From Glycomyces algeriensis (GTDB taxonomy: Bacteria > Actinomycetota > Actinomycetes > Mycobacteriales > Micromonosporaceae): DNA of 64,000 nt. Shown one piece after another: positions 16,241 through 25,939 of the stretch. A program made the translations under genes and the position numbers. The stretch's first letter is position 1. Each line of letters starts with the position of its first letter. The DNA is taken from positions 121,437 through 185,436 of the forward strand of contig NZ_JAPZVR010000008.1 in the NCBI RefSeq assembly GCF_027622855.1, given 5' to 3'. Below the pieces are notes generated by a model, which was not told the origin of the DNA, ran no database searches, and saw only the letters and a list, made by a program, of their open reading frames with translations.

Positions 16241-16294
16241 GGCCGCGACCCTACCCGAATCCCCCGAGTGACCGTCATGTCCACCCGTTCGCGG

Positions 16295-17047
16295 CTATTG
16301 CGCGAAGGCCTCGAGCAGGTCGTAGAACGCCGCGGCGCGGGCCGAGTCGCCGGTCACGGCGAGCGACTCGACGGGGACGCGCCGCCACATCCACAGCATG
16401 ATCGTGCCCGCGTCGGCGCGGACGTGCGCTGGCGCGTCGGGCGCGGTCCCGTCGGCGACGGTGACCGTGCCCGCTTCGACCCGTGCGGTCCAAGACTGTG
16501 CTCCGGTGTCGAGGGCGATGGCCAGGCCGTCGTTGCCGGCGAGGGGTGCGGCGACATGGTCGCGGTAGGCGCGTGAGCCCCAGGCGAGCATCACGGTGAG
16601 CATCTCGTCGATGCCGTCGGCGGCCAGCGCCGCATCAACGGGGCTGATGGGCGTGCCGGCGGCGAGTTCGGCGTCGGCGCGGTGGACGAGGGTCTCGTGC
16701 GCCATGCGGCGGATCCAGAACCCGACGGTCTGGTCGGGGCCGTACCAGGTGTGGGCGAGGCTGTCGGGGCCGCGGTCGTCGAACTCGGCGAGCAGGTCGG
16801 CGAGGGCGGCGTCGAACCGGTCGGCGGGGGTGCCGGGCCGGTCGATGCGGTAGTCGTCGCCCGGGTCCTTGAGGAGCCGCATCGACTGGATCTTGTGGTC
16901 GTAGGTGTCGGTGACGTGGTCGAGCAGGTCGGCGACGGTCCATGCCGGGCAGGTGGGCACCCTCGCGCCGGGCGCGGCCGCGGCGGCGGCGGTCCGCAGG
17001 AGGGCGGCTTCGGCGACGAGATGGGCTCGGAGAGCGGGGAAGTCCAT
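16295..17047 (-). CDS. Maleylpyruvate isomerase family mycothiol-dependent enzyme (MDMPI/DinB)
   Basis: A 250-aa protein with an N-terminal four-helix DinB-like domain (VPTCPAWTVADLLDHVTDTY with the metal-binding His; RRMAHETLVHRADAE with two more His) and a C-terminal MDMPI domain. Enzymes of this fold use mycothiol, the actinobacterial thiol, as cofactor or substrate. The reaction here is unknown. Its three-histidine metal site appears complete. Confidence 0.85.
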   Translation of the reverse strand: MDFPALRAHLVAEAALLRTAAAAAAPGARVPTCPAWTVADLLDHVTDTYDHKIQSMRLLKDPGDDYRIDRPGTPADRFDAALADLLAEFDDRGPDSLAHTWYGPDQTVGFWIRRMAHETLVHRADAELAAGTPISPVDAALAADGIDEMLTVMLAWGSRAYRDHVAAPLAGNDGLAIALDTGAQSWTARVEAGTVTVADGTAPDAPAHVRADAGTIMLWMWRRVPVESLAVTGDSARAAAFYDLLEAFAQ

Positions 17048-17106
17048 CGGGTGATCGTCCCACGCGGGTACGACAGCCCCTGCGATGCCGTTGTGCCCCA
17101 AAGATC

Positions 17107-17135
17107 GTGCGGCCCGGCGGTTTGCCGGGCCGCAT
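17107..17135 (-). terminator. Hairpin downstream of the L7/L12-like gene
   Basis: 12-bp stem GTGCGGCCCGGC (one G-T pair) with a 5-nt loop, lying 6 bp after the stop of the minus-strand gene at 17141. Confidence 0.7.
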
Positions 17136-17140
17136 GGCGG

Positions 17141-17377
17141 TCAGCGCCGTGTTTCGAGCATTTCGACGGCGTCCTTGGCTTCTTTCAGGCCGACGCCGGT
17201 GAGTTCGCGGTAGACCTTGATGGCCTGGATCTTCTTGCCCTGGCCGATGAGCGCGCGGACCTCGGTGAGGGGGTCGGGGGCGGGGGGCGCGTAGTCGTGG
17301 AGGCCCAGGTGCTGCATGACCAGGTCGAGTTTGCGTTCGATGCGGGCCAGGGCTTCGGCGGTGGGGTCGTATCGCAT
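17141..17377 (-). CDS. Stand-alone ribosomal L7/L12 C-terminal-domain-like protein
   Basis: A 78-aa protein. Its C-terminal ~45 residues (IQAIKVYRELTGVGLKEAKDAVE) match the helix-turn of the L7/L12 C-terminal domain, the part that contacts translation factors. The N-terminal L10-binding dimerisation domain and hinge are replaced by a short helix (EALARIERKLDLVMQHLG). It is not in a ribosomal operon. ATG at 17377 has GAGGAG upstream. Whether it touches the ribosome is unknown. Confidence 0.8.
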   Translation of the reverse strand: MRYDPTAEALARIERKLDLVMQHLGLHDYAPPAPDPLTEVRALIGQGKKIQAIKVYRELTGVGLKEAKDAVEMLETRR

Positions 17378-17418
17378 GGGGCTCCTCGGGTGTCGGTGGT
17401 GCGGCCCATCGTAAAACG

Positions 17419-19086
17419 CTACTGCCGGTGGGCGCGCCAGCCGCCGGCGGCGGTGATGTCGGTGCCCGAGGCCGCATTGGCGCAGAACCCGGTGGCCCAG
17501 GTGCCGTCGTCGAGTTCGACGGCGCCGAGGGTCATGGGTGCGGGGAGTGCGGCGAGGAACCGGCCGAGTGCGGCCGGGCTGAGGCGCCACCGTTCACCGG
17601 GCAGGCTCGCCCCGGTGGCGTCGCGGATGACGAGGGGTTTCGGTGGGGCCGTGTCGAGGGCGTACATCCGGTAGGCCCCGGCGGTGCGGACCTCCCCTTG
17701 GTAGCGGGCGCCGAGGTCGGTGAGCTGGTGGTTGAGGGGCATGCCGGTGAGGTGGGCGCCGAAGACGACGAGGTCGGTCCCGGTCGGGGCGAACAGGGGT
17801 GCCGCCGTGTCTTGGAGGCGGGCGGTGAGGTCGATGGCGACCTGGTCGGCGAAGGCGGGGACGATGAGGCTGACGCCGAACCCTTTCGAGCCGACGGTGC
17901 CGGCGGGGAGGGCGACGGCGGCCATGTCGAGGAGGTTCACGAAGTTCGTGTAGGTGCCCATGCGGGCGTTGACGCCGATCGGGTCGGCCGCGACCTCGGC
18001 GAGCCGGGGGTGCAGGGGCGCGGTCGGCAGGAGCAGTGCGTCGAATCCGGCCAGGAGCGCTGCGGCGTCGCGGCGGACGGCGCGGAGCCGCTGCTGGTCG
18101 GCGGCGAGGTCGGCGCCGGAGAACTTGACCGCTGCGCGGACGATCGCGGCGACGGTGGGGTCGGTGTCGTCGGCGTCGAGGTGCGTCCCGAAGGCCGCGA
18201 ACCGTTCGGCGACGAGCGCGCCTTCGTAGAGCAGGAGCGCGGCGTCCAGCAGCGGCTGCACGTCGATCGGTTCGACGGTGGCGCCGGCATCCCGGCACCG
18301 GTCGACCGCGGCCGTCCACAAGGGCGCGAACGCGGGGTCGAGGGCGTGCAGGGCTTCGGGTCGGGGGACGGCGATGCGCGGTGCGGGGGGTGCGGCGAGG
18401 GGCGCGTCGGCGGGCCAGGGACGGGAGGCGGGGTCGGCGGGGCTGGGTCCGGCCATGGTCCGCATCGCGGTGACGGCGAGGTCGAGGCCGGGGGCGAACA
18501 CGGTGAGGCAGTCGTAGGAGGCGCAGGCGGGGACGACCCCGTCGACGGGGACGAGACCGAGCGTCGCCTTGATGCCGATGAGGCCGTTCAGCGCCGCGGG
18601 GACGCGCCCGGACCCGGCGGTGTCGGTGCCGAGCGCGAAGTCCGCGATACCGAGCGCCACGACGACGGCGGATCCTGAGGAGGATCCGCCGGAGATCAGG
18701 TCGGGGTCGGCGGCGGACCGGACGGCCCCGTAGGGGCTGCGGGTGCCGACCAGGCCGGTCGCGAACTGGTCGAGGTTGGTCTTGCCCAGGCAGATCGCCC
18801 CGGCCGCGCGCAGCCGGGCGACGGCGGTCGCGTCCCGTTCCGGGGTGTACGCGAACGAGGGCGCGGCGGCGGTGGTGGGCAGGCCGGCGACGTCGATGTT
18901 GTCCTTGGCGGCGAACACGGTCCCGGCCAGCGGCAGCACCTGGCCGGCGGCGAGGGCGGTGTCGATGCGGGCGGCTTCGGCGAGGAGGTCGTCCTCGCCG
19001 CGCAGCGTGATCCACGCTTCGGGCCGGTCGGCCCGGGCGAGGCGGGCGATGGCGGCGCGGACGCGGTGCACGGCACTGGTGTTCAC
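17419..19086 (-). CDS. atzF: Allophanate hydrolase
   Basis: A 555-aa amidase-signature enzyme that hydrolyses allophanate to two ammonia and two CO2, the second step of nickel-independent urea breakdown. The Ser-cisSer-Lys triad is visible: Lys in FAAKDNID, the Ser residues in LISGGSSSGSAV and GTDTAGSGRVPAALNG. The C-terminal ~150 residues form the extra domain typical of AtzF/DUR1,2 enzymes. GTG at 19086. It follows urea carboxylase by 30 bp and lies downstream of the urt transporter genes. Confidence 0.95.
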   Translation of the reverse strand: MNTSAVHRVRAAIARLARADRPEAWITLRGEDDLLAEAARIDTALAAGQVLPLAGTVFAAKDNIDVAGLPTTAAAPSFAYTPERDATAVARLRAAGAICLGKTNLDQFATGLVGTRSPYGAVRSAADPDLISGGSSSGSAVVVALGIADFALGTDTAGSGRVPAALNGLIGIKATLGLVPVDGVVPACASYDCLTVFAPGLDLAVTAMRTMAGPSPADPASRPWPADAPLAAPPAPRIAVPRPEALHALDPAFAPLWTAAVDRCRDAGATVEPIDVQPLLDAALLLYEGALVAERFAAFGTHLDADDTDPTVAAIVRAAVKFSGADLAADQQRLRAVRRDAAALLAGFDALLLPTAPLHPRLAEVAADPIGVNARMGTYTNFVNLLDMAAVALPAGTVGSKGFGVSLIVPAFADQVAIDLTARLQDTAAPLFAPTGTDLVVFGAHLTGMPLNHQLTDLGARYQGEVRTAGAYRMYALDTAPPKPLVIRDATGASLPGERWRLSPAALGRFLAALPAPMTLGAVELDDGTWATGFCANAASGTDITAAGGWRAHRQ

Positions 19087-19116
19087 GGTTTCCCCTATCT
19101 GATTGTCGGCGGGCGG

Positions 19117-22100
19117 CTACGGCGCACTGATGACGAGCAGCGGCGTGCCGGGTCCGGCCTGCTCCCCGGGCCGGGCGAGGACGCGGGTGACGGTGCCGGT
19201 GACGGGTGCGGTCACGGGCATCTCCAGTTTCATCGCTTCGAGGACGACGACGGTGTCACCGGCGCTGACCGCGTCCCCGGCGGCGATGGTGACGCGCCAC
19301 ACGCTGGCGGCCATCGGCGCTTCGACGAGGGTCTCACCCGGGGCGAGGTCGATGACGGTCCCGGTGGCGGGTGCGGCCTCGTGGTGGTCGCGGTCGAACT
19401 CGCCGGCGTCGGCCCACCGCTGCCGTTCGGCGTCGAACGCGGCGGCCTGCCGGGCCTGGAACACGCCGATCTCGGCGGCGTTGTCGGCGAGGAGCCGCCG
19501 GTAGTCCGCGTAGGCGAAGGTGCCGGGGCGGATGTCGATGCGGGCGCGCCCGGCGGCGAGCTCCCGGCGCGTCTCGGCGAGCTCCTCCTCGGTGACGCGT
19601 TCGAAGACGACGCGGTCGAAGAACCGCAGCAGCCACGGCAGGCCGTCGTGGAAGGACGCGAGGTCGCGCAGGCCCGCCCAGATCGGCGCGGTCCGGCCCA
19701 CGAGCTGGTACCCGCCCGGGGAGTCCATGCCGTAGATGCACATGTACGACCCGCCGATGCCCACGGTGCCTTCGGCGGTCCAGGTCCGGGCGGGGTTGTA
19801 CTTGGTGGTGACGAGCCGGTGCCGGGGGTCCACGGGGACGGCCGCGGGCGCACCGAGGTAGACGTCGCCCAGGCCGAGGACGAGCCATTCGGCGCTGGTC
19901 GCGATGCCCGCGACGTCCTCAATGGACGCGAGGCCGTTGATGCGGCGGATGAACTCGATGTTGGAGGGGTTGAACAGGGCGTCGTCGCGGACGTTCGTGG
20001 CGTAGCGGGCGATGGCCTCGTCGACGACCGCGTCGTTCCAGGAGATCGGCAGCCGCACTTCACGGGAGGGCACGGTCATGTCGTTGATGTCGGGCAGGTC
20101 CTGCTCGAGCTCGACCAGGAGCCCGGTGAGGGCCCGGATGGGGAGCACGTCGGGGTCGACGTGCAGGTGGAGGGAGCGGACGCCGGGCGTGGTGTCGATG
20201 AGCCCGGCCGGGGCCGCCGCCCCGAGCGCGTCCATGAGTGCACCCACGCGCATGCGCAACCCCAGGTCCAGGTGCATGGGCCCGTACTCGAGGAGGACCG
20301 CGTCGTCCCCGGCCCGCCGGTACGCCACCGCCGGCCGGTCGCCGTCGGGCGCGATGGCCGCCAGGGTCGCGTCGTCGCCGGCGGCGCCGATGAGCGGCAC
20401 GGGCGCGGCGACCGGGTTCGCGCGCAACCGGTCGGCCTCGGCCTCGGCGACGGGCACGAAGCGGACGGTGTCGCCGGGGCGCAGCTGCCCGAGCTTCCAC
20501 CGGTCCGACGTGGTCACGGTGAACGGGCACGCGAACCCGCCCAGGCTCGGCCCGTCCGGGCCCAGAAGCGCGGGCGTGTCGCCGGTGAAGTTCACCGTCC
20601 CGACCGAGTACGGGTTGTCGTGCAGGTTGGAGGGGTGCAGCCCGGCTTCGCCGCCGTCCGTGCGCGCCCATTCGGGGCGCGGACCGTCCAAGCGCACGCC
20701 GGACCGTCCGGCATGGACCTGGACGCTCCAGTCCGCGGCGTAGATCCGCTCCATGTCACTGGTCGTGAAGTAGTGCGGGGCCGGCTGCGGCCCGGGCGTG
20801 ACCGCGAGGTCCCAGGCGTGCCCGAACGCGGGACGCTCCGACACGGGCACGGGTGCGGCGCGGCGTCCGGCGGCGCTGGCGGGGAGGAGGCGGTCGCCTG
20901 CGCGGAGCTGGTCGCCGGTGTAGCCGCCGATGCGGCCGGGCGGGAAGGTCGCGGCGGAGCCGAGGAACGTGGGGACGTCGAGACCGCCTTGGAAGAGGAC
21001 GTAGGTGCGGGCGCCGGCGTCGGCGATGGCGCCGACCGCGAGGACGCCCCCGGCGGGGACGCTGATCGGCTCCCATTGCGGTGCGGGGGCGCCGTCGAGG
21101 GTGACCGGTGCGGGTGCGCCGGTGACGCACACCGTTGCGGCCGTGGAGAACCGCAGGGTGGGGCCGGTGATGGTGCATTCGAGGCCGGGGTCGCCTTCGG
21201 GGTTGCCGAGGGCGCGGTTGCCGAGCCGGAACGAGTAGTCGTCCATGGGCCCCGACGGGGGGACGCCGACCTGCCAGTGGCCGATGCGGCCGGGCCAGTC
21301 CTGGACGGTGGTGAGGACCCCGGCTTGGAGGACGTCGATGCGCGGGGAGGTGTCGCGGATCGACGCGACGGTCCCGGTGTCGTGCAGTACGGCTTTGATG
21401 CGGTCGTCGGTGGCGGCGGCGCGGAGCTGCCCGAGGTTGGTGTGGACGCCTTCGATCCGGGTCGCCGCGAGCGCGTCGGCGAGTGCGGCCCAAGCGCGCT
21501 CGCGGGTGTCGCCGGTGGTGATGATCTTGGCGAGCATCGGGTCGTAGGTGGCCGGGACGTCCAGGCCCCGTTCGATCCACGTGTCGACGCGGGCGTTCCC
21601 GGGGAAGTCGACGCAGGTGAGGAGTCCTGCGGAGGGGAGGTGGTCGCGGGCGGGGTCCTCGGCGTAGACGCGCGCTTCGACGGCCGCGCCGGACGCGGGC
21701 GGCCCCGAGTCGGGCAGGCCGGTGAGGAAATCGGTGTCGCCGGCGGCGGCGCGGATCATCCATTCGACGAGGTCGATGCCGAGGATCTGCTCGGTCACCG
21801 GGTGCTCGACCTGCAGGCGCGTGTTGAACTCCAGGAACGACGCCTCCTCGCGTTCGGTGTCGTAGATGAACTCCACGGTGCCCGCGGACTGGTAGGCCGC
21901 CGACGCCGCCAGCGCCCTGGCCGCGGCGTGCATCTGCTCGCGGACTGCTTCGGGCAGGCCCGGGGCGGGGGCCTCCTCGATGACCTTCTGGTGGCGCCGC
22001 TGCAGGCTGCAGTCGCGATCGGACAGACTCACGACCCGCCCTTCGCCGTCACCGAAGACCTGCACCTCCACATGCCGGGCCCGGCGCACATACCGCTCCA

Positions 22101-22692
22101 GGTACACCGCGTCGTCCCCGAAGTTGTCCAACGCCAGGCGCTTGACCGTGGCGAACACGTCCGCCAGCGCCGCCGCGTCCTCGGCGACACGCATGCCGAT
22201 CCCACCGCCCCCGGCGGCGGCCTTCACGATCACCGGAAACCCGACCCCCACCGCAGCATTCAGCGCGTCCTCCACGGTGGGGAGCGCGGCCGTGCCCGCC
22301 GCCAACGGCACCCCCGCCGCCGTGGCCGCCCCGCGGGCGGTCACCTTGTCCCCGAACAGCTCCAACTGCCCCGGTGTCGGGCCGATGAACACGAGCCCGG
22401 CCTCAGCGCAGCGCCGCGCGAACGCGGCGTTCTCCGCCAGGAACCCGTACCCCGGATGCACCGCCTGCGCACCGGTGTCCTTCGCCGCGGACAGGATCGC
22501 GTCCACGTTCAGATACGACTCGGCCGGCGCGGCCGGCCCCACGCACACCGCCTCGTCCGCCTCCCGCACATGCAGTGAAGCGGCGTCGGCCTCGGAGTAG
22601 ACGGCGACCGTACGCACGCCCAGCCGGTGGGCGGTGCGGGTGATGCGCCGGGAGATCTCGCCGCGGTTGGCGATGAGGATGCGGTCGAACAC
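19117..22692 (-). CDS. uca: Urea carboxylase
   Basis: A ~1191-aa biotin enzyme that carboxylates urea to allophanate with ATP and bicarbonate. Residues ~1-450 are the biotin carboxylase domain (FDRILIANRGEIS at the start, AAAGGGGIGMR, KVIEEAPAP). The middle holds KipI/KipA-like carboxyltransferase domains (VLTTVQDWPGRIGHWQVGVPPSGPMD, cited in part as PPSGPMDDYSFRLGN). The C-terminus is the biotinyl domain with VLEAMKLEMP. GTG at 22692 is preferred because it gives the family start; a TTG 18 bp upstream is possible. Full length. Confidence 0.95.
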   Translation of the reverse strand: MFDRILIANRGEISRRITRTAHRLGVRTVAVYSEADAASLHVREADEAVCVGPAAPAESYLNVDAILSAAKDTGAQAVHPGYGFLAENAAFARRCAEAGLVFIGPTPGQLELFGDKVTARGAATAAGVPLAAGTAALPTVEDALNAAVGVGFPVIVKAAAGGGGIGMRVAEDAAALADVFATVKRLALDNFGDDAVYLERYVRRARHVEVQVFGDGEGRVVSLSDRDCSLQRRHQKVIEEAPAPGLPEAVREQMHAAARALAASAAYQSAGTVEFIYDTEREEASFLEFNTRLQVEHPVTEQILGIDLVEWMIRAAAGDTDFLTGLPDSGPPASGAAVEARVYAEDPARDHLPSAGLLTCVDFPGNARVDTWIERGLDVPATYDPMLAKIITTGDTRERAWAALADALAATRIEGVHTNLGQLRAAATDDRIKAVLHDTGTVASIRDTSPRIDVLQAGVLTTVQDWPGRIGHWQVGVPPSGPMDDYSFRLGNRALGNPEGDPGLECTITGPTLRFSTAATVCVTGAPAPVTLDGAPAPQWEPISVPAGGVLAVGAIADAGARTYVLFQGGLDVPTFLGSAATFPPGRIGGYTGDQLRAGDRLLPASAAGRRAAPVPVSERPAFGHAWDLAVTPGPQPAPHYFTTSDMERIYAADWSVQVHAGRSGVRLDGPRPEWARTDGGEAGLHPSNLHDNPYSVGTVNFTGDTPALLGPDGPSLGGFACPFTVTTSDRWKLGQLRPGDTVRFVPVAEAEADRLRANPVAAPVPLIGAAGDDATLAAIAPDGDRPAVAYRRAGDDAVLLEYGPMHLDLGLRMRVGALMDALGAAAPAGLIDTTPGVRSLHLHVDPDVLPIRALTGLLVELEQDLPDINDMTVPSREVRLPISWNDAVVDEAIARYATNVRDDALFNPSNIEFIRRINGLASIEDVAGIATSAEWLVLGLGDVYLGAPAAVPVDPRHRLVTTKYNPARTWTAEGTVGIGGSYMCIYGMDSPGGYQLVGRTAPIWAGLRDLASFHDGLPWLLRFFDRVVFERVTEEELAETRRELAAGRARIDIRPGTFAYADYRRLLADNAAEIGVFQARQAAAFDAERQRWADAGEFDRDHHEAAPATGTVIDLAPGETLVEAPMAASVWRVTIAAGDAVSAGDTVVVLEAMKLEMPVTAPVTGTVTRVLARPGEQAGPGTPLLVISAP

Positions 22693-22721
22693 GACAGGTC
22701 TCACTCTCAAGAAAAGGGGGG

Positions 22722-23432
22722 TTAGGGGCGGACGGCGTTCGCCAGATGCGCCCAGGTCAACGCGGCCTCGGCCCGGCCGACCACGATCTGCCGCGACGTC
22801 TCGATATGCCGGGTGAGGATCTGCGTCGCCTCCTCGTACCGGCCCTCCAGCGCGCCCTCGGCGATCGCGATGTGCTCGGCGATCGTGTCGGCCATCCGCT
22901 CGGCCGTGAAGTAGTCGAACATCCGCGCCGGCCGGATCCGGTTGTTCACCAACTGCAGCGACTCCGCCAACTGCGGATTCCCCGACGCCGCCAGCAGCGT
23001 CAAGTGGTAGCGCTCATCGGACTCCACGAACCCCGCGTCCGGCCCCGGCGGCGCGTCCCGCAACCGGTACCACCGCTCCAGCTCCGGCCCCAGCACGTCC
23101 GCGTCGTGCCGGACCTCCGGATCCGCCGCCGCCCGCGCCAACCCCCGCAATTCGAGGGTCAACCGCACCTCGTACAGGTCGTTGAGCTGATCGATTCGCG
23201 GCCGGTACGGATACAGCCCGTCCACCTCACGCGACACCAGCCCGTCCGCCGCCAGGCGGCTCAACGCCTCCCGCACCGGCGTGCGCGACACCCCGTAATT
23301 CCCGGCCAGCCGCTCCTCACCGAGCCGCTTCCCCGGCTCGTACCGCCCCGCCATCAGATCCGCACGCAACGCCACGTACACGCGCCCCGCCAACGGACCC
23401 TCCACATCGGGCAGCACCGTGAAACCACTCAT
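22722..23432 (-). CDS. GntR family regulator with FCD domain, likely controlling urea use
   Basis: A 236-aa regulator: N-terminal winged helix (RLGEERLAGNYGVSRTPVREALSRLAADGLV, recognisable by SRTPVREAL) and a C-terminal helical FCD ligand domain with metal-site candidates (DERYHLTLLAAS, EHIAIAEGALEG, HIETSR). It sits inside the urea operon between urtE (4-bp overlap) and urea carboxylase (29-bp gap), so it should sense urea, allophanate or a related metabolite and act on the urtA promoter, where a TGTA-n-TACA-like dyad is present. Confidence 0.88.
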   Translation of the reverse strand: MSGFTVLPDVEGPLAGRVYVALRADLMAGRYEPGKRLGEERLAGNYGVSRTPVREALSRLAADGLVSREVDGLYPYRPRIDQLNDLYEVRLTLELRGLARAAADPEVRHDADVLGPELERWYRLRDAPPGPDAGFVESDERYHLTLLAASGNPQLAESLQLVNNRIRPARMFDYFTAERMADTIAEHIAIAEGALEGRYEEATQILTRHIETSRQIVVGRAEAALTWAHLANAVRP

Positions 23433-24121
23433 ATCGCCATCGCCTCCCGCACCCGCTCCACCGCACCCGCACCGGTCCCACCAGTGGACGCGACCCGCCC
23501 CGACCGCAGCACCGCGAACCGCGACGCCGCCTGCAACGCGAACCCCAGATGCTGCTCAACCAGCAGCACCGACAACCCGCCCCGACCCGCCAAATCCACA
23601 ATGGTCGACTCGATCTCGGCCACCACGTTCGGCTGGATCCCCTCCGTCGGCTCGTCCAGGATCAGCAGCCGCGGCTCCGTGATCAACGCCCGCGCGATCG
23701 CCAGCTGCTGGCGCTGGCCGCCGGAGAGGAGGCCGGCCTGGCGGCCCAGGAGGGGGCGCAGGGCGGGGAACAGGTCGAGTTGGGCGTCGATGAGGGCCTT
23801 GCCGCTCTTGCGGCCGTCGGCGACCAGCCGCAGGTTCTCCCCCGCGGTCAGGTGCGCGAAGCACTGCTGCCCTTGGGGAACGTACGCCATGCCGGCTTTC
23901 ACGCGCTTGTTGGCGGGCCTGCGGTTGACGGCCTCGCCGTCGAGCTCGATCGAGCCGGACATGACGGGGATGAGCCCGACGACCGCGCGCAGCAGCGTGG
24001 TCTTCCCGGCCCCGTTGTGGCCCATCACGGCCACCACCTCGTCCGCCCCGACCTCGAGGTCGACGCCGTGGACGACGGGGGTGCGCCCGTACCCGCAGGT
24101 GAGGTTACGCAGTCGCAGCAT
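23429..24121 (-). CDS. urtE: Urea ABC transporter ATP-binding subunit UrtE
   Basis: A 230-aa LivF-type ATPase: Walker A GHNGAGKTT, signature LSGGQRQQ, Walker B LLILDEPTEGIQPN and H-loop LVEQH. The EGIQPNVV sequence after Walker B is characteristic of UrtE. Start ATG at 24121 lies 17 bp inside the end of urtD; the stop overlaps the GntR start region. Energises urea import with UrtD. Confidence 0.93.
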   Translation of the reverse strand: MLRLRNLTCGYGRTPVVHGVDLEVGADEVVAVMGHNGAGKTTLLRAVVGLIPVMSGSIELDGEAVNRRPANKRVKAGMAYVPQGQQCFAHLTAGENLRLVADGRKSGKALIDAQLDLFPALRPLLGRQAGLLSGGQRQQLAIARALITEPRLLILDEPTEGIQPNVVAEIESTIVDLAGRGGLSVLLVEQHLGFALQAASRFAVLRSGRVASTGGTGAGAVERVREAMAI

Positions 24122-24866
24122 CAATGGCCTCCTGCTCGTGGGAGGCGCCCAGGTAGACCTCCTGGACGCGCGGATCGTTCGAGACCTCGTCCACCGAACC
24201 GGAGGCGAGCACCGCACCCGCGTGGAGCACGGTGACGCGGGACGCGAAGGCCCGCATGAAGTCCATGTCGTGCTCCACCACCGCGACCGCGCGGGTCTCG
24301 GCGATCTCGTGCAGGAGCCGCCCGGTCGTGTCCCGCTCCTCATGCCCCATCCCGGCGATCGGCTCGTCCAGGAGCAGCACGTCCGCGTCACCCACCAGGA
24401 GCATCCCGATCTCCAGCCACTGCTTCTGGCCGTGGGCGAGGATCCCCGCCGGCGTCTGGGCCTGCCCGGCCAAGCCGATCTGCTCCAGGACCGCGACCAC
24501 GTTGTCCGGCAGCACCGTGCGCCGCCGCAGCAGGCTCCACGGCGACCGCCCCGCACCGGCGGCGATGTCGAGGTTCTGCGCGACGGTGAGCTGCTCGAAC
24601 ACCGTGGCGGTCTGGAACGTCCGCCCGATCCCGCGCCGCGCGATGTGGTGCACCTTCTTGCCCCGCAGCTCGACGCCGTCCTTGACGACCGAACCCGAGT
24701 ACTTCGCCAGCCCGGTGACGGCGTCGACGAGCGTGGTCTTCCCCGCCCCGTTCGGGCCGATGAGGAAATGCACCTCGCCCCGGTCCAACGTCAGGTCGAC
24801 ACCGTTGACGGCCTTGAAACCGTCGAAGTCGACATGGATGTTCGTGCAGGTGAGCGCGGTGGTCAT
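24105..24866 (-). CDS. urtD: Urea ABC transporter ATP-binding subunit UrtD
   Basis: A 253-aa LivG-type ATPase: Walker A GPNGAGKTTLVD, Walker B VLLLDEPIAGMGHEE and H-loop VVEHDMDF. The usual LSGGQ signature reads LAHGQKQWLEIG, as in UrtD proteins. It overlaps urtC by 4 bp and urtE by 17 bp, so the importer subunits are translated as one coupled unit. Confidence 0.93.
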   Translation of the reverse strand: MTTALTCTNIHVDFDGFKAVNGVDLTLDRGEVHFLIGPNGAGKTTLVDAVTGLAKYSGSVVKDGVELRGKKVHHIARRGIGRTFQTATVFEQLTVAQNLDIAAGAGRSPWSLLRRRTVLPDNVVAVLEQIGLAGQAQTPAGILAHGQKQWLEIGMLLVGDADVLLLDEPIAGMGHEERDTTGRLLHEIAETRAVAVVEHDMDFMRAFASRVTVLHAGAVLASGSVDEVSNDPRVQEVYLGASHEQEAIDAATA

Positions 24867-25939
24867 GCGGCGGCCTCCACAGTCGCGGACTTGGCTTGGA
24901 ACCTCTTGGTGAGCGCCGCGACCGAGGCGATCCCGCCCGGCAGCAACGCGATGACGACGATGAACAGCAGCCCCTGCGCGTACGTCCACGCCGAAGGGAA
25001 CTGCTCCGACAGCGCGGTCTGCGCCCACGCCACCGCCAGCGCCCCCACGACGGGCCCGACCAGGCTCGCCCGCCCGCCGATCGCCACGCCGAGGATGAAC
25101 ATGATGGACGGCACGATCCCGATGCTCGCCGGCGAGATGATCCCCACCACCGGCACGAAGATCGCCCCCGCCACCGCCGCGAACAGGGCCGCGGCCGCAT
25201 AGGCGACCACTTTGATGTTCGCCGCGTCGTACCCCAGGAACCGCACCCGCTCCTCGGCGTCCCGCACCGCGACGAGGAGCTCCCCGTACCGCGAGCGCCG
25301 CAGCTGCAGCGCGACCGCGACGACGACCAGGAGCACCCCGGCGGCGATGAAGTACAGCATCTGCTGGTTCACCGCATCGTCCAGGTTGTACCCGAAGAAG
25401 TACCGGAACCGCGACAGCCCGTTGAACCCGCCCATCGACTGCTGCCCGATGAGGAGGATCGCGAACGCCCCCGCCAGCGCCTGGGACAGGATCGCGAAAT
25501 ACGCGCCCTTGACCCGCCGCTTGAACACCGCGAACCCCAGCAGCACCGCGAACCCGGTCGGCAGCACCAGGATCATCGCGATCGTGAACACCGGCGACGC
25601 GAACGGCACCCAGTACGCCGGCAGCTCCCGGATCCCGGCCAGCTCCATGAAATCGGGGACCGCGCCGTGACCGTTCCGGAACTCGGCGTCCGCCATCTTC
25701 ATGTGCATCGCCATCAGATACGCGCCCATACCGAAGAACACGCCCTGACCCAAGGTCAGCATCCCGCCGCGCCCCCACGCCAACCCGATCCCGACCGCCA
25801 CGATCGCATAGCACAGGAACTGCGCCAGCAACCCCAACCGGAACCCCGACAGCAGCAGCGGCGCCGCACCGAACAGGACCAGCGCCGCAGCACCGAACCC
25901 CGACCAGACACCCGCACGCGTCGCAAAGAACCTGCTCAT
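24863..25939 (-). CDS. urtC: Urea ABC transporter permease UrtC
   Basis: A 358-aa LivM-type permease with about nine membrane helices. GRGGMLTLGQGVFFGMGAYLMAMHM (cited as GMLTLGQGVFFGMGAY) and the EERVRFLGYDAANIKV cytoplasmic coupling loop are typical of UrtC. Four-base overlaps with urtB upstream and urtD downstream. Confidence 0.93.
   Translation of the reverse strand: MSRFFATRAGVWSGFGAAALVLFGAAPLLLSGFRLGLLAQFLCYAIVAVGIGLAWGRGGMLTLGQGVFFGMGAYLMAMHMKMADAEFRNGHGAVPDFMELAGIRELPAYWVPFASPVFTIAMILVLPTGFAVLLGFAVFKRRVKGAYFAILSQALAGAFAILLIGQQSMGGFNGLSRFRYFFGYNLDDAVNQQMLYFIAAGVLLVVVAVALQLRRSRYGELLVAVRDAEERVRFLGYDAANIKVVAYAAAALFAAVAGAIFVPVVGIISPASIGIVPSIMFILGVAIGGRASLVGPVVGALAVAWAQTALSEQFPSAWTYAQGLLFIVVIALLPGGIASVAALTKRFQAKSATVEAAA

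Noticed and set aside
16265..16283. Additional copy of the dispersed palindrome in the left half
   Set aside because: GTGACCGTCATGTCCAC shares only scattered bases with the consensus and lacks the CATATCAC core.
19066..22578. Very long plus-strand frame opposite urea carboxylase
   Set aside because: A shadow of the GC-rich minus-strand gene; its product is compositionally biased and matches no family.
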